From Mesocentrotus franciscanus (Eukaryota; Echinodermata; Echinoidea; Camarodonta; Strongylocentrotidae): a DNA stretch of 64,000 nt. Position 1 is the first letter of the stretch. The number at the start of each line of letters is the position of its first letter. The stretch is from contig CP137675.1 of the NCBI GenBank assembly GCA_037976565.1, positions 25,870,831-25,934,830 on the forward strand, written 5' to 3'. The translations under genes and the position numbers were made by a program. Shown here piece by piece: positions 35,524 to 50,500 of this stretch. The notes under the pieces are model-generated. The model searched no databases, was not told where the DNA came from, and saw nothing but the letters and a program-made list of their open reading frames with translations.

Positions 35524-38500
35524 CTATAAAGGGGGGAAGTAATATAATATTAAATTAAGAAAGGTCATAAAAATCTTGTGGCATTGTCTGTTGGTTGGGA
35601 GTTCACGATTGTTAGGGCAGGAACAAAAAACAACAAACACTGTACATTTTGATATTCAAAAGAGAGATTAAAGTTCTTTAAATGAGTGTCCAACTATTGT
35701 GTATTAAAACATGTTATAGAAATGTAACCCCCAAACAGCTACACGTAACTGATGGACAAATAATATACAGATTGACTGGGAGGGTGTTTAATATAACATT
35801 TTTTGGAGTGCCAAAGGAAGTTTTATTAGTGTTTATATTTTCACAAAAATGTTAAGGGAAAATATGATCATAAGGAAAATTTAACTCCTGTGTGGTCCAA
35901 AAATATTACATTACACAACCTATCAGTCAATATCTGTTACATTAGTTAGCCTTCATTAACCTGATTACATTTTGTTATATAAAATCAAGGATGATTGCGA
36001 TCTCATGCCTTCTTTGTCTCTCGAGCCCGAGCCGTCCAGCCTTCCGGTTCAAATGCGTGTGGCTATTAAAGACAATGCAAACAACGGGTATGTGCTAGTG
36101 CGCACAGGGTTGCGTGGATATGGTATGACGTCAAAATATACTCATTTGACCGGGTGGTCAATATAACATCGAAAAATGACAGGAAGTCAAATATGCCAAT
36201 TACTATCCTCGCAATCGATATCGCGCGACAAGCTTTGGAACCAATCTCAACTTTGTATATGTAAGAGCTTTCTAATACAAAATAATTGTACATTACACAT
36301 ACCGTAAATTTCTGTGTATAAGGGGCACCCGTGTATAAGGCGCACCTCTTTTTTTTTTAAAGAAAAAAAAAAAAAAAAACGGTCTGTGTTAAAAAACCCA
36401 CGCGGGGAAGGTCTTTCATTTAACTGCGAGGTGCAGTTGAAGGCGCCGATTTGTGCTTGTCAACTTGTCACAAATAATAGGAACAATGTCGTTTTTTAGA
36501 AGAATGTGTAAGATCATTAATGTAAATTAAAAACAGTAGAGGACCTATGATAGGACCTTGTGGTATGCCATGTGTAATAGAAGAAAAATTGGAGGAATTA
36601 TTATAAACTACATATTGACATCTATTAGAAACATTACTTTAAAACCAAGATGACAGACAAATTTGTTCTAGTTTCCGAGTGGTGAGTCAACACACCGATT
36701 ACTGAGCTGGGAGACATTGCCAGGCATAGCGCCAGGTGGAGGGGCACAAATCGAATTTTTTTTTTTTGTACCCGTGTAAAAGACGCACCCCCGACTTTCA
36801 AATTTTTTCGGCGGCACAAAAGTGCGCCTTATACACGGAGATTTACGGTGTACACATACTTTGAGGGGCACTGTTAAAACAGTGCCCAAGGTAATCTTGA
36901 GACTGTACTGTGTACTGTGCATAGCACGATCTCAAGATCACCAAGGAGCTGTAGTATTAATCATGACAAAAAACATAAGCAGTCAATATTCATTTCATTA
37001 TGGCATCCCCAGTGTCAATTCTCAAAATGAGATATTTTAACAAATTATGCCTGTGAAAATGTTTTTATTTGAAGAGTCAATGGAAATTTACCTGCATTTA
37101 CCTGTGCAAATTCATTGTTAACTTCAAGCGCAATCATTGCGTCTTTGCAAAGTGCGCGCAAGTAGTACTATGACCAGTCAATATTTTTCGCTATACTGGC
37201 CTGCATTCAGTAGCAAATTTGTATGCCTGCAGTTTTGGCCAATCAGAGGATTAGAATCTTTGTAAGCGATATAAAATATCTATTACTAGTAAATAGTAGA
37301 AATGATAATAAGAGTTGCAATCTATATAAAAACTTTCCACTGGATACAGAGCATTTTAAGATGCCCTCCCTGGGTGAGCATTTGAGTTCTATTATATGCA
37401 AGTTAACAGGAGTGTCAGTGTGAGGTCAAGGAAAGCATTTGATTTCAGTCTTCAAACTCTGTTTGAATTGTTCTACTAGTGGTGATGATTGCATTTTTGC
37501 ACTTGACACATCGTCTAACAACACCCTACAAATACAGTATCAGGTAAAATACAAAGAAACTAACCTGAATCGTCTTTAACAACGATTACAGTAACCTTGA
37601 GATCACTGATGCTTTCCATGGGGCTGGAAACGGTGATAACGCCATTAATATTCTTGCTGAGGGCATTTATCTCACAGAGGACATGTAGGAATTCCCCCTT
37701 TCCTGCCCCGGTGGACTTCAGGACTGTCTGACGGCAAATGTTGTTCTCCCATCCTGAAAAGTTTGCGCGTAGATCAGAGCCATCAGGTCCCTCGAAGAGT
37801 TTGAAGATTTGGATTGTGGCATCACTAATCATGGTAGGGAAGGTGAAATTGTCCACATTTGGTGATCGATCAAGGATCCTCAAATCTGCAGGATGAAGAC
37901 AGATGCATAATAACATGAAAGAAATAGCCATCTCTCTATAGTCACTTGGTCACTGACAGCCCAAATCTATGCCTGAAGGACCAAGGTCAAACTTCCTTTG
38001 ACTGAAAGTCCGAGAGACCAACTTAAAGGACTTGTAAGATGACATCATGAAAAGGTGAAAACTACGTCAAGTGCTTGTTTCAAGACGGGGTGGTATTTTT
38101 ATTCTGGCATGAAAATATTGTTTTAGCTCTAGAGATTTCATTTTCGTACATTACAATTAATATTTGTCTAAAAAATAGTCAATCTCTTGAATGGCTGCCA
38201 AACAAAAACAGACAACAACAATGATATTTATATAAACCTTTCGAGGACAAAGAACTGAAGGAAAAGTACAGAGTGACAGTGATTTTCAAAAAGAACTGTT
38301 GGAATTTAGGGAAGAAGAAAAGAATATTGCAGGGAAGGGGAGGTAAATTAGCCTTACATTTACAGAAGTGGGAACAAGTGAAGTTTTCATGAACTTTTAA
38401 CACTGGATTATTGTAGCCTTGTTTTAACTATTTATTCTTATTTTTTAATTATTATTATTCTGTCGCTCCAATTTTGGGTATTCTGAGGCGGCTAGGAACA

Positions 38501-41500
38501 ATGTGTGGTATGTGTGTGGAAGTGTGGTCGGGTGGTGGGCATGTTTGTTCATCAATCGTACAACCTATGTATTAAAAATGTATTGAATTATGTCAAGATG
38601 AAAAACAACTGTATTTCTAAGAATGATTTGAATTGTTTTGGAATCAATAAAAAAACTATGGAAAAAAAGTGCTAACTGAAAGAGCATTGGAGGGCAGAAA
38701 GATGTCTATTTGTGCTTTATAGATTACATGTACATCAAGGACTTTGATAGAGTAAGACATTGATGGGAAGGATCTGCGGCTGATGAGGAACCTGTACTGG
38801 GATGAGAAAGCTGCAATCAGGATAGATGGGGAGACCAGCGAAAGGACAGAGGTCAAGAGAAGAGTTTGGCAAAGCTGCTTAATGTCACTAAACCTATTCT
38901 CGGTGTATAGTGAGATGATAATGCGCGAAATATCTGACATGAAGGGTATTATAGTAGCCGGCCAAAACGTAAACAACCTGAGATATGCCGATGATACTGT
39001 CCTAGTTACAGGAAGTAGGGATGAGTTGCAAGCACTACTCAATAAGTTAGTCATCAAAAGTGCAAAGCTGGCCTGTCACTCAACCTGAAGAAGACAGAAT
39101 GTACAGTATGGTAGTTTTCAAGAAGAAAGATGCGAAAGATGCACCCAGATGTAATATTCACATGCACGGAGAAGAGGTAAAACAAGTAGACAAATTCTGT
39201 TACCTTGGAAGTTTGATTACCTTACATGGGAAGAGTGGTGCAGATTGCAGAAGTAAAGAAATTAATTGCATTTGCCAAAATGGGAAATTGCTAAGAAATC
39301 AAAACCTAAAAATGACCATCAAAATCCGGGTACTGAAGTGCTAATGTATGTATGGTCCATCCTCCTATACGGCTGCTAGAGCTGGACGTTCAATAAATCC
39401 TTGGACAACAGAATTCAAGCAGCAGAAATGTGGTTCTTAAGAAATATGCTTAGGATACCATGGACTGACAGGATATCGAACAAAGAAGTGCTAAATAAGG
39501 CATGTGTCAATAGATCCCTCCCTCCTCAACATCATAAGGAAAAGATAAATTCAGTTTGTTGGGCATACTATGAGAAGAGAAGGCACAGAAATCAGGATAC
39601 CGACAGGAAAAATTGAAGTAGATTGAAAGCCTTGACGCCAATATCTGGAACAGACGAGGCACCTAGCAAGCAAGCAAACATGTAAATGTGAGTTTACTGT
39701 GTGTGAAAGAGAAGGAGAGAGTGCGAGAGAATATAAAAAATTGGGGCAAATGTGTTAAATATTTGTAACAAAATAATGAACAACATAATGGAAGGCTATG
39801 CACTGCAAAATAACAAAAGAATATAAACCTATATATTAGAGAAAGACCACCTGCCTATAAAGACCACTTTCCTTATCTCCCTTGGGAAGTCTTCATATAT
39901 AGATTTTGGTTGTATTTACTTGATTTACCTTCTCCGATATCAGGATTAAATCGAAAAGCACAATTGTCCAGAGTGCCATAGACAACCCCTTCGTTTGCCT
40001 CGAGATAACTGACTCCAAACGGCCACTTGTTTGCTATCTGTGATGATTGGAATAAAAAAATAATGAAAAGCAATCATGATGATTATAATTTAAATTATTG
40101 TTTTTATTAAGTATTTGGCATCACATCTGCCTGGTAGGGAGAAGGGAACTGAATCACTATGACCTTTGGGTCTCTCCTCCCGGTATAACTGATTGGGGTT
40201 GTGCAGGTAGGCCACTGCACCAGGGTTTCCCCCTCCTCCTATAAGAATAATGCAGTGGGTTCTAAACATGAAAAGGTGGTGACTCTCCTCTACACTGGGC
40301 CTCAATTTAACGTCTTATCTGAGGGACAGAGTGTTTTCCGCTGCAACCTAGTCTGCGTCTATGAAACGAGGGGCACAATAACAGACAATACAGGCTTTAG
40401 TCGTCCGCCATCTTTGGTTCCACAGGCAGACGCTTTACAGACTGAGCCAACTCACCTCTTCTTTACATGTATATTGTACCAGTACTTAAAGGGGAAGTCC
40501 ACCATGATATTAAGTTGGTTTCATAGTTGGTTTTAATAGAAGCAGAAAACTGAGAGTAAGGTAACAGATCAGTGAAACTTTTAGCAAAGACTGGTTAAAA
40601 ATAAGAAAGTTATGAATTTCTGAATGTGAGATCAATCAAACACAAACTCTGTGACGTATCTTGCGAGGTCCCCTCCCATTTGCCCTGAATTAAAAAACTT
40701 AAAACATCTATATTTTTCTCTAAGAAAATGTTCAATCATACATTCAGCCTAAATATAATTATTGCAAATATGTTTTTATACAACCCCTGTATGAAAAAAA
40801 TCTTCACTTCATCAATAACTAAGAAAATGAAAGTTTATGAAATTTGTTGTACAGAGCGAATTGGAGAGGAGCTCGCAAGATACATGTACATGTATGTCAC
40901 AGTGTTGCCAATATAACCACTCTTCCTCAATACATCTCCTTTCTCTTTCACTTTGATCTACACATCTGCTTTTTCCCTTCTCATTCCCAAATCCAGAAAA
41001 CAGGCTCGCTTCAAATCCTTTCAATCTGTTGCCGTACGCCTATGGAATCAACTCCCTGCTTTTCTAAGAAATACTGTAGTACTTCACTTGACTTCTTGAA
41101 AAAGCATCTGAAAACATACCTCTACAATCCTGTTTAATTTTTTGATTGACTAATGGACAGCGCCTTGTATCCTCTGGAAAATGCACTACGGTATATATAT
41201 CCAATTATTATCATTTTAATATTCATCATTATGCATTTTGCGTTCCAGACCTTAGACCTAATCCTCATGGGTTTCACCATGTGGAACATACCTGTGTTTC
41301 GGTAACCGAATCTACGTCAGCATTGATTTCCATCTGCCTTGTGATCAAGACCTCAGATGCACTGATGTTTGCTCCATAGATTGTATTATTATCTGAAAAG
41401 AAGATGTAGGAATCAAGTTCAAATTCATTGTTTTAAAGTTTTCTGCATGTCTGTTTTTTTGTAATACAAAACAAATTATTAAAAAACTAGCTGGATCTTC

Positions 41501-44500
41501 GACTGCGCGCAGTCACAAATGATGCCTGCACCATAGAGCGGTTTTTACAAACCAAACAGAAGCAATTTTTAAAATTCAAGTTTTATTGTAATCCAATAAC
41601 AGGTTCTCGGAATATCGTGATTACAAGCTATTTTTCATGTACATGTATGACCCTTTGATCTTTGACCTCATGCCCCTAAAATCTAATCAGTTCATTGGCT
41701 CTACCAGAAACATACATGTCCTGAGTTTGATAGTAATCCATCGATCTGTTCTAATGATAATGGGTTCACAAGCTATTTTTGCATACATAATGAGCCCCAT
41801 GACCTTTGATCTTTGGACGGATGTACGGACGGACGGACGGACAACCCCCATAATGTCTCCGGCTACTTTGTAGCGGAGGCATAAAAAAACATATACACAA
41901 ATCCATATGACCAAAATCATATGAATGGAAATTACAGAACATACTCTTTACAATGGTGTTATAAAGAAAAAACAAAAGATACCTAACAAAACAATAAAGC
42001 AATTTAAGCATGTAAAGATAGTAAAAGAAACATACATGTAGGTGGAGGAGTCTATAAAAAAACAATTGCTAGTATTTTCTAGACCCCTGTCATAGACCAA
42101 AACAAAATTAAGATATCTTATTAAACCCTATATAGCCAGGGGGCTTAATAAGCCCACCCCCTACATATTTCACGATAATTTGTTAACGCAAACAAATCTT
42201 GCTCTGAAATGTTATGCCTTTTTCTATCGAGTCTTGTGCATCTTTTAAAATAATTTTTTTGGACCTGCCGTTACAAAGTCACGTGACCTTTTGTCTTTGC
42301 ATGTCAGCCCGGAAATCGCTCATTTTCGTGATTTGTGTACAAAACATATGGAAATATCATTTTTCCAAAAAAGAGATAAAACATTGGTTTTTTGGTCTTG
42401 TTTAAAGTTTAGGTGTTTTTTGGGGGTCAAAATAGTTGAATTATAGTTAGAAATGAAATAAAACAACAAAAACAACGTAATACATCAGTTTAAAAAACAG
42501 AGAAAGACATGAGAAATTATCAAAACAATAGATAGCATAAGGAATAACCTAGCTCTTCCAAATTTTGTTGTTGTATTATTATTCCAAATGGTCTAAAGAA
42601 TATATGTAGTGACAATGAATGTTTAAATATGAAGAATGTATGATTTATTGGTAAAAATGTGAATTTTATGAACTTAATTGAATAAATTACCATAAATATG
42701 CAAATGAGTGAATTTTTCAAAGCTATACACTTCACCTGACATGCATGCAAATTTTCGCGGCGATCAGCCCTTTCACGGCCGAGATCCTGGGGGGCCAAAT
42801 CACCCTCATGTATTCCTGTAGCGGCATTTTGTGCCACTAAGTTTGGCCAAGCAACTTTAAAAACAACCAATTTGCATGGCCTGTTGCTAGCACAGAACTT
42901 ACTGGTGCCGACGTAGACTTGGATGGGGTCGGATGAATCACTGAATACTGCCAGCTGTTGGCCACGGATGCCCTCAAACACAGCTAGGGCTTCATCGGTT
43001 TGGCGGTTGTAATCATTGCACGTTTTTCCCAGGCCGCAATTTGGTGCATTGGTGTTCAGCAAAGTATAATCCTCCAGATAATTATATGCCTGGAACCTGA
43101 ATGGTGTTGAGCACTGCAGTAAGAAATATATTAAATAAAAATGATAATAAAACAATTTATAATGTTTAGTAGTAGTAGAACAAGTAGTTACTGTAGTATT
43201 AATACAGTAGAAGTAGTAGGACAACAAGTCGTTGTAGTGGTTCACCTGCACATCCCAATCAGTAAATATCAGGAGAGACACAAGGGTTGCAGTAATTCAG
43301 TTTGCTTTTCCCCTCCTAGGCACAGGTGAGGCCAAATACTTAATAGTAGCAGTAAGTAGCAGAAGCAGAAGCAGAAGCTGCAGCAGCAGCAGTAGCAGTA
43401 GCAGTAGCAGTAGCAGTAGCAGTAGCAGTAGCAGTAGCAGTAGCAGTAGCAGTAGTAGTAGTAGCAGCAAGTAGTAGTAGTAGTAAGTAGAAGTAGTATT
43501 AGCGGAAGTATTAAAAAGTGGAAGTATTAGTAGTGGTAGTACGAGTAATAACAGCAGGAGCAGTAAGTAGTATACATGAAGCAGTCATGTAAATGTATGT
43601 GTGTCACTCCATGACGCTTCAGCGCTCCCATTTTATTATCCTGGTTACAGCCAACTGGCCAAATATGAAGGGCTCAATTCTCTGTCCCAACGGATTATAA
43701 TTAAAGGGCAAGTCCGGCCCATTTGCAAGGTGAATTGAATAAACAGAGCAAAACGAGCAAAACAAGCAAAAAAGTGAAGGTTTCATCAAGATCGGATGGA
43801 AAATATGAAAGTTATGGAATTTCAAAATTTCACCCAATTTCATGAAACAGTGATATGTATCGCACAAACTGTAAGCGAATTAGTGAGTTTATGTGGTCAC
43901 TGCTCACTTTTCGCTATATGTTTTTTACATAAAATAAAGAAAAATATAACTTTTCTGCTCTGAGAATGTAAAAAATGGCTTGAATCCTCATGGAATATGT
44001 GCAATATCACCACTCCTGCAACTTATTGTAATATTTAGGATAACTTGTACACAGGAGTGCTCCCCCTCGCCCCCCCCCCCTTAAAAAAAAAAAACTAGAT
44101 GCAGTCGAGCGATTTTACAAACCAAAAAGGAAGAAATTTTTAAAATTCAAGTTTGATTGTAATCCATTTACAGGTTCTCAGAATATCGTGATTACAACCT
44201 TTGATCTTTTACCTCATGACCCTAAAATATAATCAGTTCATCAGCTCTGCAAGATACATGTACATACATGTCCCAAGTTTGGCGAAATTAATAAAATATT
44301 TGGTTAAAGAGAACTTTATTCCCTCTTCAAGTTTTCAGATTCAAAAGTCTGTTTTCTATCATGTGTGCTTGGTGCATTAAAATGGCCAAATAACCAACAA
44401 GGCTTACATTCCTACGGTCCCATTGATCCTCAGCATGTTTAGACATACTCTGCCACAGCGTTGTTGGGGATACCTGACCTCTGCGATTGTCTTCGTTGAA

Positions 44501-47500
44501 CAAGACATCAATTTCGTCCATGTTGTACCGACAGATCGCAGTAGAAGATGACCCAGCACTGTGGGGTAACCAAAAAGGAAAAAAATATTATAAAGTCCTA
44601 TGTGCATGTTCATTACATGTATGTGGTACATAAGAAGTGGTGTATACTGCAAGGTTTTTGCATCATCAAAATGATACAAAATTGTTTCACTCTAGCTAAA
44701 CGTCACATGCACTGCACACAGAAATTGGCAAATGGGACTACACATGCATGGGGAGTGACAGTTTGGTCCAAACTTTTTCAGCCATTTCTTGTTGTATTTC
44801 AAATATAAGAGCTTTTGAACGGTAGTCCTTTAGAGGGGACATTTCTCCCATGATATTCTTCCAAACTGAATGAGAAAGCTCACAAATTATCTTTCAACAT
44901 TACCAGAACTCAACCTTTTCTTTGAGCTAAACATGCCTATCTCCTTACCTGGAGGTAGTGAACAATCCATAGATTAAATTTGTATCACTAGGAGATTGGA
45001 CCACATCCTCTGAAAACAAAAAAAATAAACAATGAAACAAACATTTATTCATTCATTCATTTATTTATTTATGGAAACATACATCTACCGTGTGAGTCGA
45101 AAAAAAAGTTTACACTCAGAAAATTGTCATTTATTTTTAAAGTCAGCTATGAACGAAAGGTTATAATCCATGTTTTGAAAGAGTGTTATATCCCAAATCG
45201 TTTGGTATCATTTTTGTGTGGTATGTGTTCACGCTTGGATAAACAGGAGGCATTGTTTGCGAGAGTGCAAAAATCGACTTGCACAAAAGTATCAAAGTGA
45301 GAGAATGAATTGAATGTATCAAAAGAGATGCATTGCATATGCTTTTTTCAGAAGCAAAGTCACATACACACACACAGACACACACACACTCACATAGCAC
45401 ATTTAGATGCAGACCGACCGAGTCCTTTGGGAGAAACAATTCATTGTGATGTCAATGCACCAAACTTTCAATATGGTATTATGATTTAAATTCCATTTTG
45501 ATATTAATTTGGAAATTTGCAATCTTACAGAAATGTTCATTACCCCGGTACATAATGATGGTTTCAAATAGGTAACCACAAAAATCATGTAGTCGTACAC
45601 CGTCTAAATACACGACAGTGAGAGAGAATAATGAATGGTTGCCTCTTTTATTCCCAAAGAATGGCAGCTTTCAACAGGCTCTTGTCCTTTTGTGTGAGCT
45701 TGAGCTCCCAAGACTTGCCTGACTTGGCAGGCATCACATAAGCACTGGATATGGCAAACTTTGTGCGTCCTCAGTTTACCCCGCAACAGCGATCTTTCTT
45801 GGTGACAGAAAATGCACGGTGTCAAGGCAATGTGGCAGAGGTCTTGAGACGCTTCAGACGACGTTTCCCAAACGTCAGGTGTCCTTGTAGGCAAACTGTT
45901 TATAAGAACTTTAATAAGAATGGGAACGAGCCACAACCTCAACAAAGGATATTCAGGCCGTCTAAGATCAGCTAGGACACTACAAAACATTGAGGCAGTT
46001 CGAGATTCTTTACAGCAGGCACAAGGCGGTCAGAGGATATCATCCCGTCGACATGGGCTCATGTTAACCCAGAGTTCATTCAACAGAATCACCAGACTCG
46101 AGCCTAGACTCTACCCATTTCAGATGATCAGGAGACACAAGCTCTTCCTTCGAGACCACGCGTGCCGCAGAGCCTTCTGCGAATGGCTGATAGGTAGACA
46201 CCCGTGCTTCCTTGAGGATGTCATAATTGGAGACGAAGCATGCTTCTGCATGAACAGTTCACTTAACACACACATACCATTTGGCAGTATGAACCTCGAG
46301 GGCACAAGCCCCTCAACTTTACCTATGAGAAGAGGGACTCGTGACATCTATAAATGATACAATGTAGATGATCAGGTAGTCCCGGCTCTGGATCAGATGG
46401 CATGATTTAGGCGTCAGAGAAACGGTCCTTTCAGGCGCCTTTGGTGGGCACATGATGAAGCCCTTGCTCACAGGACAAGGATTGTGATGACCAGGCTGAG
46501 AGAACTCTTTCGTAGTCTGGGGTTACCTCAAGTCTCAGGTGATCCAGAGCCCACCTGCGAACCTCATCGACCTACGAGAGAGGATCAGGATTGAGAGCGA
46601 AGCACTAGGGAGAGACAGGCGCATGCTTCGTTGAGTGTTTCAGGAGATGCTCCATCGTGCAAGAAAGTACATCGAAAGAGAAGGAGGTAATGTTGAGGAG
46701 TAGATAAACAGACAATTACCTGCTGGTCAGAAATGAAGCTACGAAGGAGCCACGATGATAAATGATGATGAATCATGATCAAGATCACTCCTTTCACAAT
46801 AAGAAAGCGTATCACGAATATAGATCCCGACACCACATAGCACCTTGCGCTCTTACCCTGGTCACTGCCATTGTTATATTTTGTGATGATGATCATGATA
46901 AAAATGATGATCAAGATGAAGATGACGATCATGATGGAAATGATGATGAAAACGATGATGATGATGATGGTTGCTTCGTGTTTTTTCTGCATCGCTCCAA
47001 CAATATTACCCTGGTCACTGCCATTGTTATTTTTCATGTATTTTTTTAACTTAGCAGAGACAGTACTACTGCGGATGAAAGCCCTAGACTTCTACATTGA
47101 TGGAAGAACGTGTACATGTACATGTGTTTATGTTACTTACAGGTTATACGTTGGAGAAAAGTCTACTGCGTCATCCCACTCTTTATTACATTAGTCATTC
47201 CAAGTGGGCAGAGATAAATAGGAAGGAACATACTTACGGATTTCATTGAAGATGAAGGGGAAATCGGCACCAACAGAACACATCAAGCGTGTTTTAAGAA
47301 ATGTAGTGAATTCACCTCGTAAGGGATTTGTTTCTCCTCCGACATCATTCTATCGAAAATAAAGAAGAAGAGAGCATTATCATAGCTGCCAACATTTGAA
47401 ATTTACAATTAGTAATGAGAGTAACATGGCAATTACTCGCACGCCTGGTAATTACTCGCACCCACGCAAAATGCGAAGCCCTTGGGCAGGGGTCCAGGAC

Positions 47501-50500
47501 CTGCTGCCTATCAAACATACCAGTTAAGTGCCAAAAAAATCTGGAAAAAATGTCATGCCATGGGACATGTTTTTGAAGCTCTGTCATGAGCAGTTGTAAA
47601 ATGTTATCACCAGTTCCCTCCATTTCTCATGATTCTAAAACAGGAAGGGAGAACAGAGGGCAAGAAACTTGCTAGCCATCACGGTAAGCCTCACCTGGAA
47701 TAAAAACTCAATCTAAAAATATACAAAAATAAATAAATAAAATAAATAAGCGGAGTCGTCAACTAAATGTATTCAAATTTATGGATGCTTCCTTCCCAGA
47801 TGTTTGTGGTGTTGTCAGTTGAAGCATTTCTTTCACCTGCTATTATCCTTTGTAGTTTGTACTCCAATTGCCAGAATGCAAATTGCATTTATAAGTTGCT
47901 GCTGTTCTGGGGTGAAGGTTTCGCATTAATGAAATAGATTTTTCAACCGCTACATGTATATTATAGTATTTTTAAATAAATGAGTTACAATTGTTACCCT
48001 ATTATATATTTTTCACCAAATGCAATTTTTACCTTCTCGGCTATGATTTTCCTTCATTGAAAAATAAAGGTTTTGTTATTGAATTAACAAAGTTTTTTCA
48101 ATTAAAGCTTGGTGCAAGAAATCTTCATTTATATATCTCTTGTACGTTCTTAAGATTTATTGTACATCAAAAGGCAGGAATTCGTCTTGTTTTTCAGAAT
48201 TCCTACACTTATTCTTTAGGATTAGTTCTCCTTTAAAGGTATTACAAATTTTTTGTTTGGGGTCATGAATTTGATTCAAATGAACATATTGGAAGCATAT
48301 GCGATTTTACAATATTCAATGATCGTTGTCGTGGTTGAAATCGAGTCTAAAGTGATGAAATTGTAAATAATAAACCCTTTATGTTGTATAGCGCCCTCTC
48401 AAGACTTATATTACTTTAGCTTTAAAACAATGTTTCTTGACTCTAATCGACCAATTTGCTATTCCCGTTCGGTAATTATATATCGGAACTGCATATTCTG
48501 AGATTTTCATGGTCGCAGCTACCATGGAATGGCCTTAGGCGTTATTTGAAATATTTAAAATTTACCGGGAGTATAATGTGGGGTTGTTTAGCTGTATGGT
48601 TAGTACTCAAATGAAGACACATAGAGAAACATCAGAGTTAGGTTGCAATCCAGCATGCCTGGTTATATTGTGTATAGAAGAGCCCATACACCACAGTGTA
48701 CATTAACTGTGTGTATGTGTGTATAGCATGTAGCATTGAGTCAATGTATAGATCACATATTACATCCCCCTTACAGAAAAATAAACTGAGTCCATAATGT
48801 CCAAACTTGAAATATCCAAAGATGAAGTCCTATCAAAAAGTCAATTTTTCTGGCTTCTTGATTACCCGGCCACTGCGGGTAGTCTGCTGGTGGTTGGGGC
48901 TTGGGGCAGGGGTTGGGGCAGGGGTTGGGGCAGGAAAACCTCCGATGTCGGGCGTTGGATCAAGCGTCATCTCTTCGCGTGTAGGAGGATCCGGTGTCTT
49001 CGTTACCTCCTCATCATGATGGATACGCCTGGGCTCAATATCGGCGAGGTGTTGCCGGTTTCTGCGTAGCACCCTTCCATTAGGCGTCTCAACGAGATAT
49101 GACCTAGGCTCATGGCATTGCTCACGAACAGTAGCTGTTATCCAGTGACGTGATGTCTGGTCTTGGACTCTCACAAGCTGCCCAGGTGAGAGTGGTGCTG
49201 AGTCATGGGCTGATTTGTCGTGATGGTACTTCTGGTTCTGCTGTCGAAACTGCATGCGATGGTTAACATCATCACGACCAGGGGAGTTGTTGCGGATTCG
49301 AGTTGGTAAGTTGTCCTTCATCTTCCTCCCGTAAAGAAGCTCAGCTGGGCTTGGTATGCGGCTGTCAATGGGAGTGGCACGGATACATAGTAAAGCCATG
49401 TTGGGGTCGATACCACTCGCTTTAGCTTTCTTGAGCGTATTCTTGACAGTTTGAATCATTCGCTCAATGAAGCCATTTGACCTGGGGTAGTGGGGCGAGG
49501 ATGTAACATGGCTGAATCCCCACTGTGTAGCAAAGTCTCTGTATGTTGAGGAGTCAAAATGTCTTCCGTTGTCGCTAACGATTCTTTCTGGAACTCCTTG
49601 TTCTGCGAACACCTGACGGGTCGCATTGACTACTGCAGCACTGGTACACTCTTGAGGCATTTTCCGGATGAAAGGGAACTTCGAAGTAATCTGCAATGAT
49701 GAGATAATTGTTCCCTTCAAAGTGAAATAAGTCTGTACCTAAGACTTGCCAGGATCGTGTAGGTATCTCGTGCTGGAGAAGAGTCTCATGGGGCTGCGAG
49801 GGCTTGTACTCTTGGCAGACTGAGCAGCCTTTCACCAGGACCTCGATATCGTCATTAATTGATTCCCAGTACACAGAAGCCTTAGCCCGAAGTCGTGTCT
49901 TCTCGATACCTTGATGACCTTCGTGAAGCTTGCTCAGTATGTACTCCCTCATGGAGTGTGGAATAAGGATTCGTTCACCATTCAGGATCAGTCCATCCTC
50001 AACTGCAAGTTGATCTCGAAAGGCCCAGTATCTCTGCAGCTGCCGTGGTAGCTCACGTCTCTTCTCTGGCCACCCTTTCACAATCACCTTCTGTAGTGCT
50101 GCAAACTCTGCATTCTTGGCTGTTTCCTCCTTCAACTGACTCAACCGGTCTGGAGCAAACTGTACAAAGTTGATTTGCAGGTCAAGGTGGATGTGTTCTG
50201 GAGGACCAAGAGGACGTCTGGATAGGCAGTCAGCTACTGGTACATCCTTACCAGGCTTGTAGACAATTGTCAGCTTGTATGGCTGTAGACGAAGGAGCAT
50301 ACGCTGGAGTCTAGGTGGAGCCGCTGCCAGGTGCTTATGCTGGATCATCTCCAGGGGCTTGTGGTCTGTCTCGACTATGAAACTTTTCCGTACAGGAAGA
50401 TGTGGAATCGTTCACAGCCGAAGACCACTGCAAGCAGCTCTCGCTCTATGTTGGCGTACCTCGTCTCTGCATCACTGAGGGCCTTTGATGCAAACGCGAT

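Noticed and set aside
42520..43281. A 253-codon single ORF as one protein
   Set aside because: Only 42,903-43,113 is bounded by good splice sites and fits the gene phase; the rest is open intron.
46585..47194. Asp/Met/Ile-rich ORFs
   Set aside because: They come from a GAT microsatellite; low complexity and no domain.
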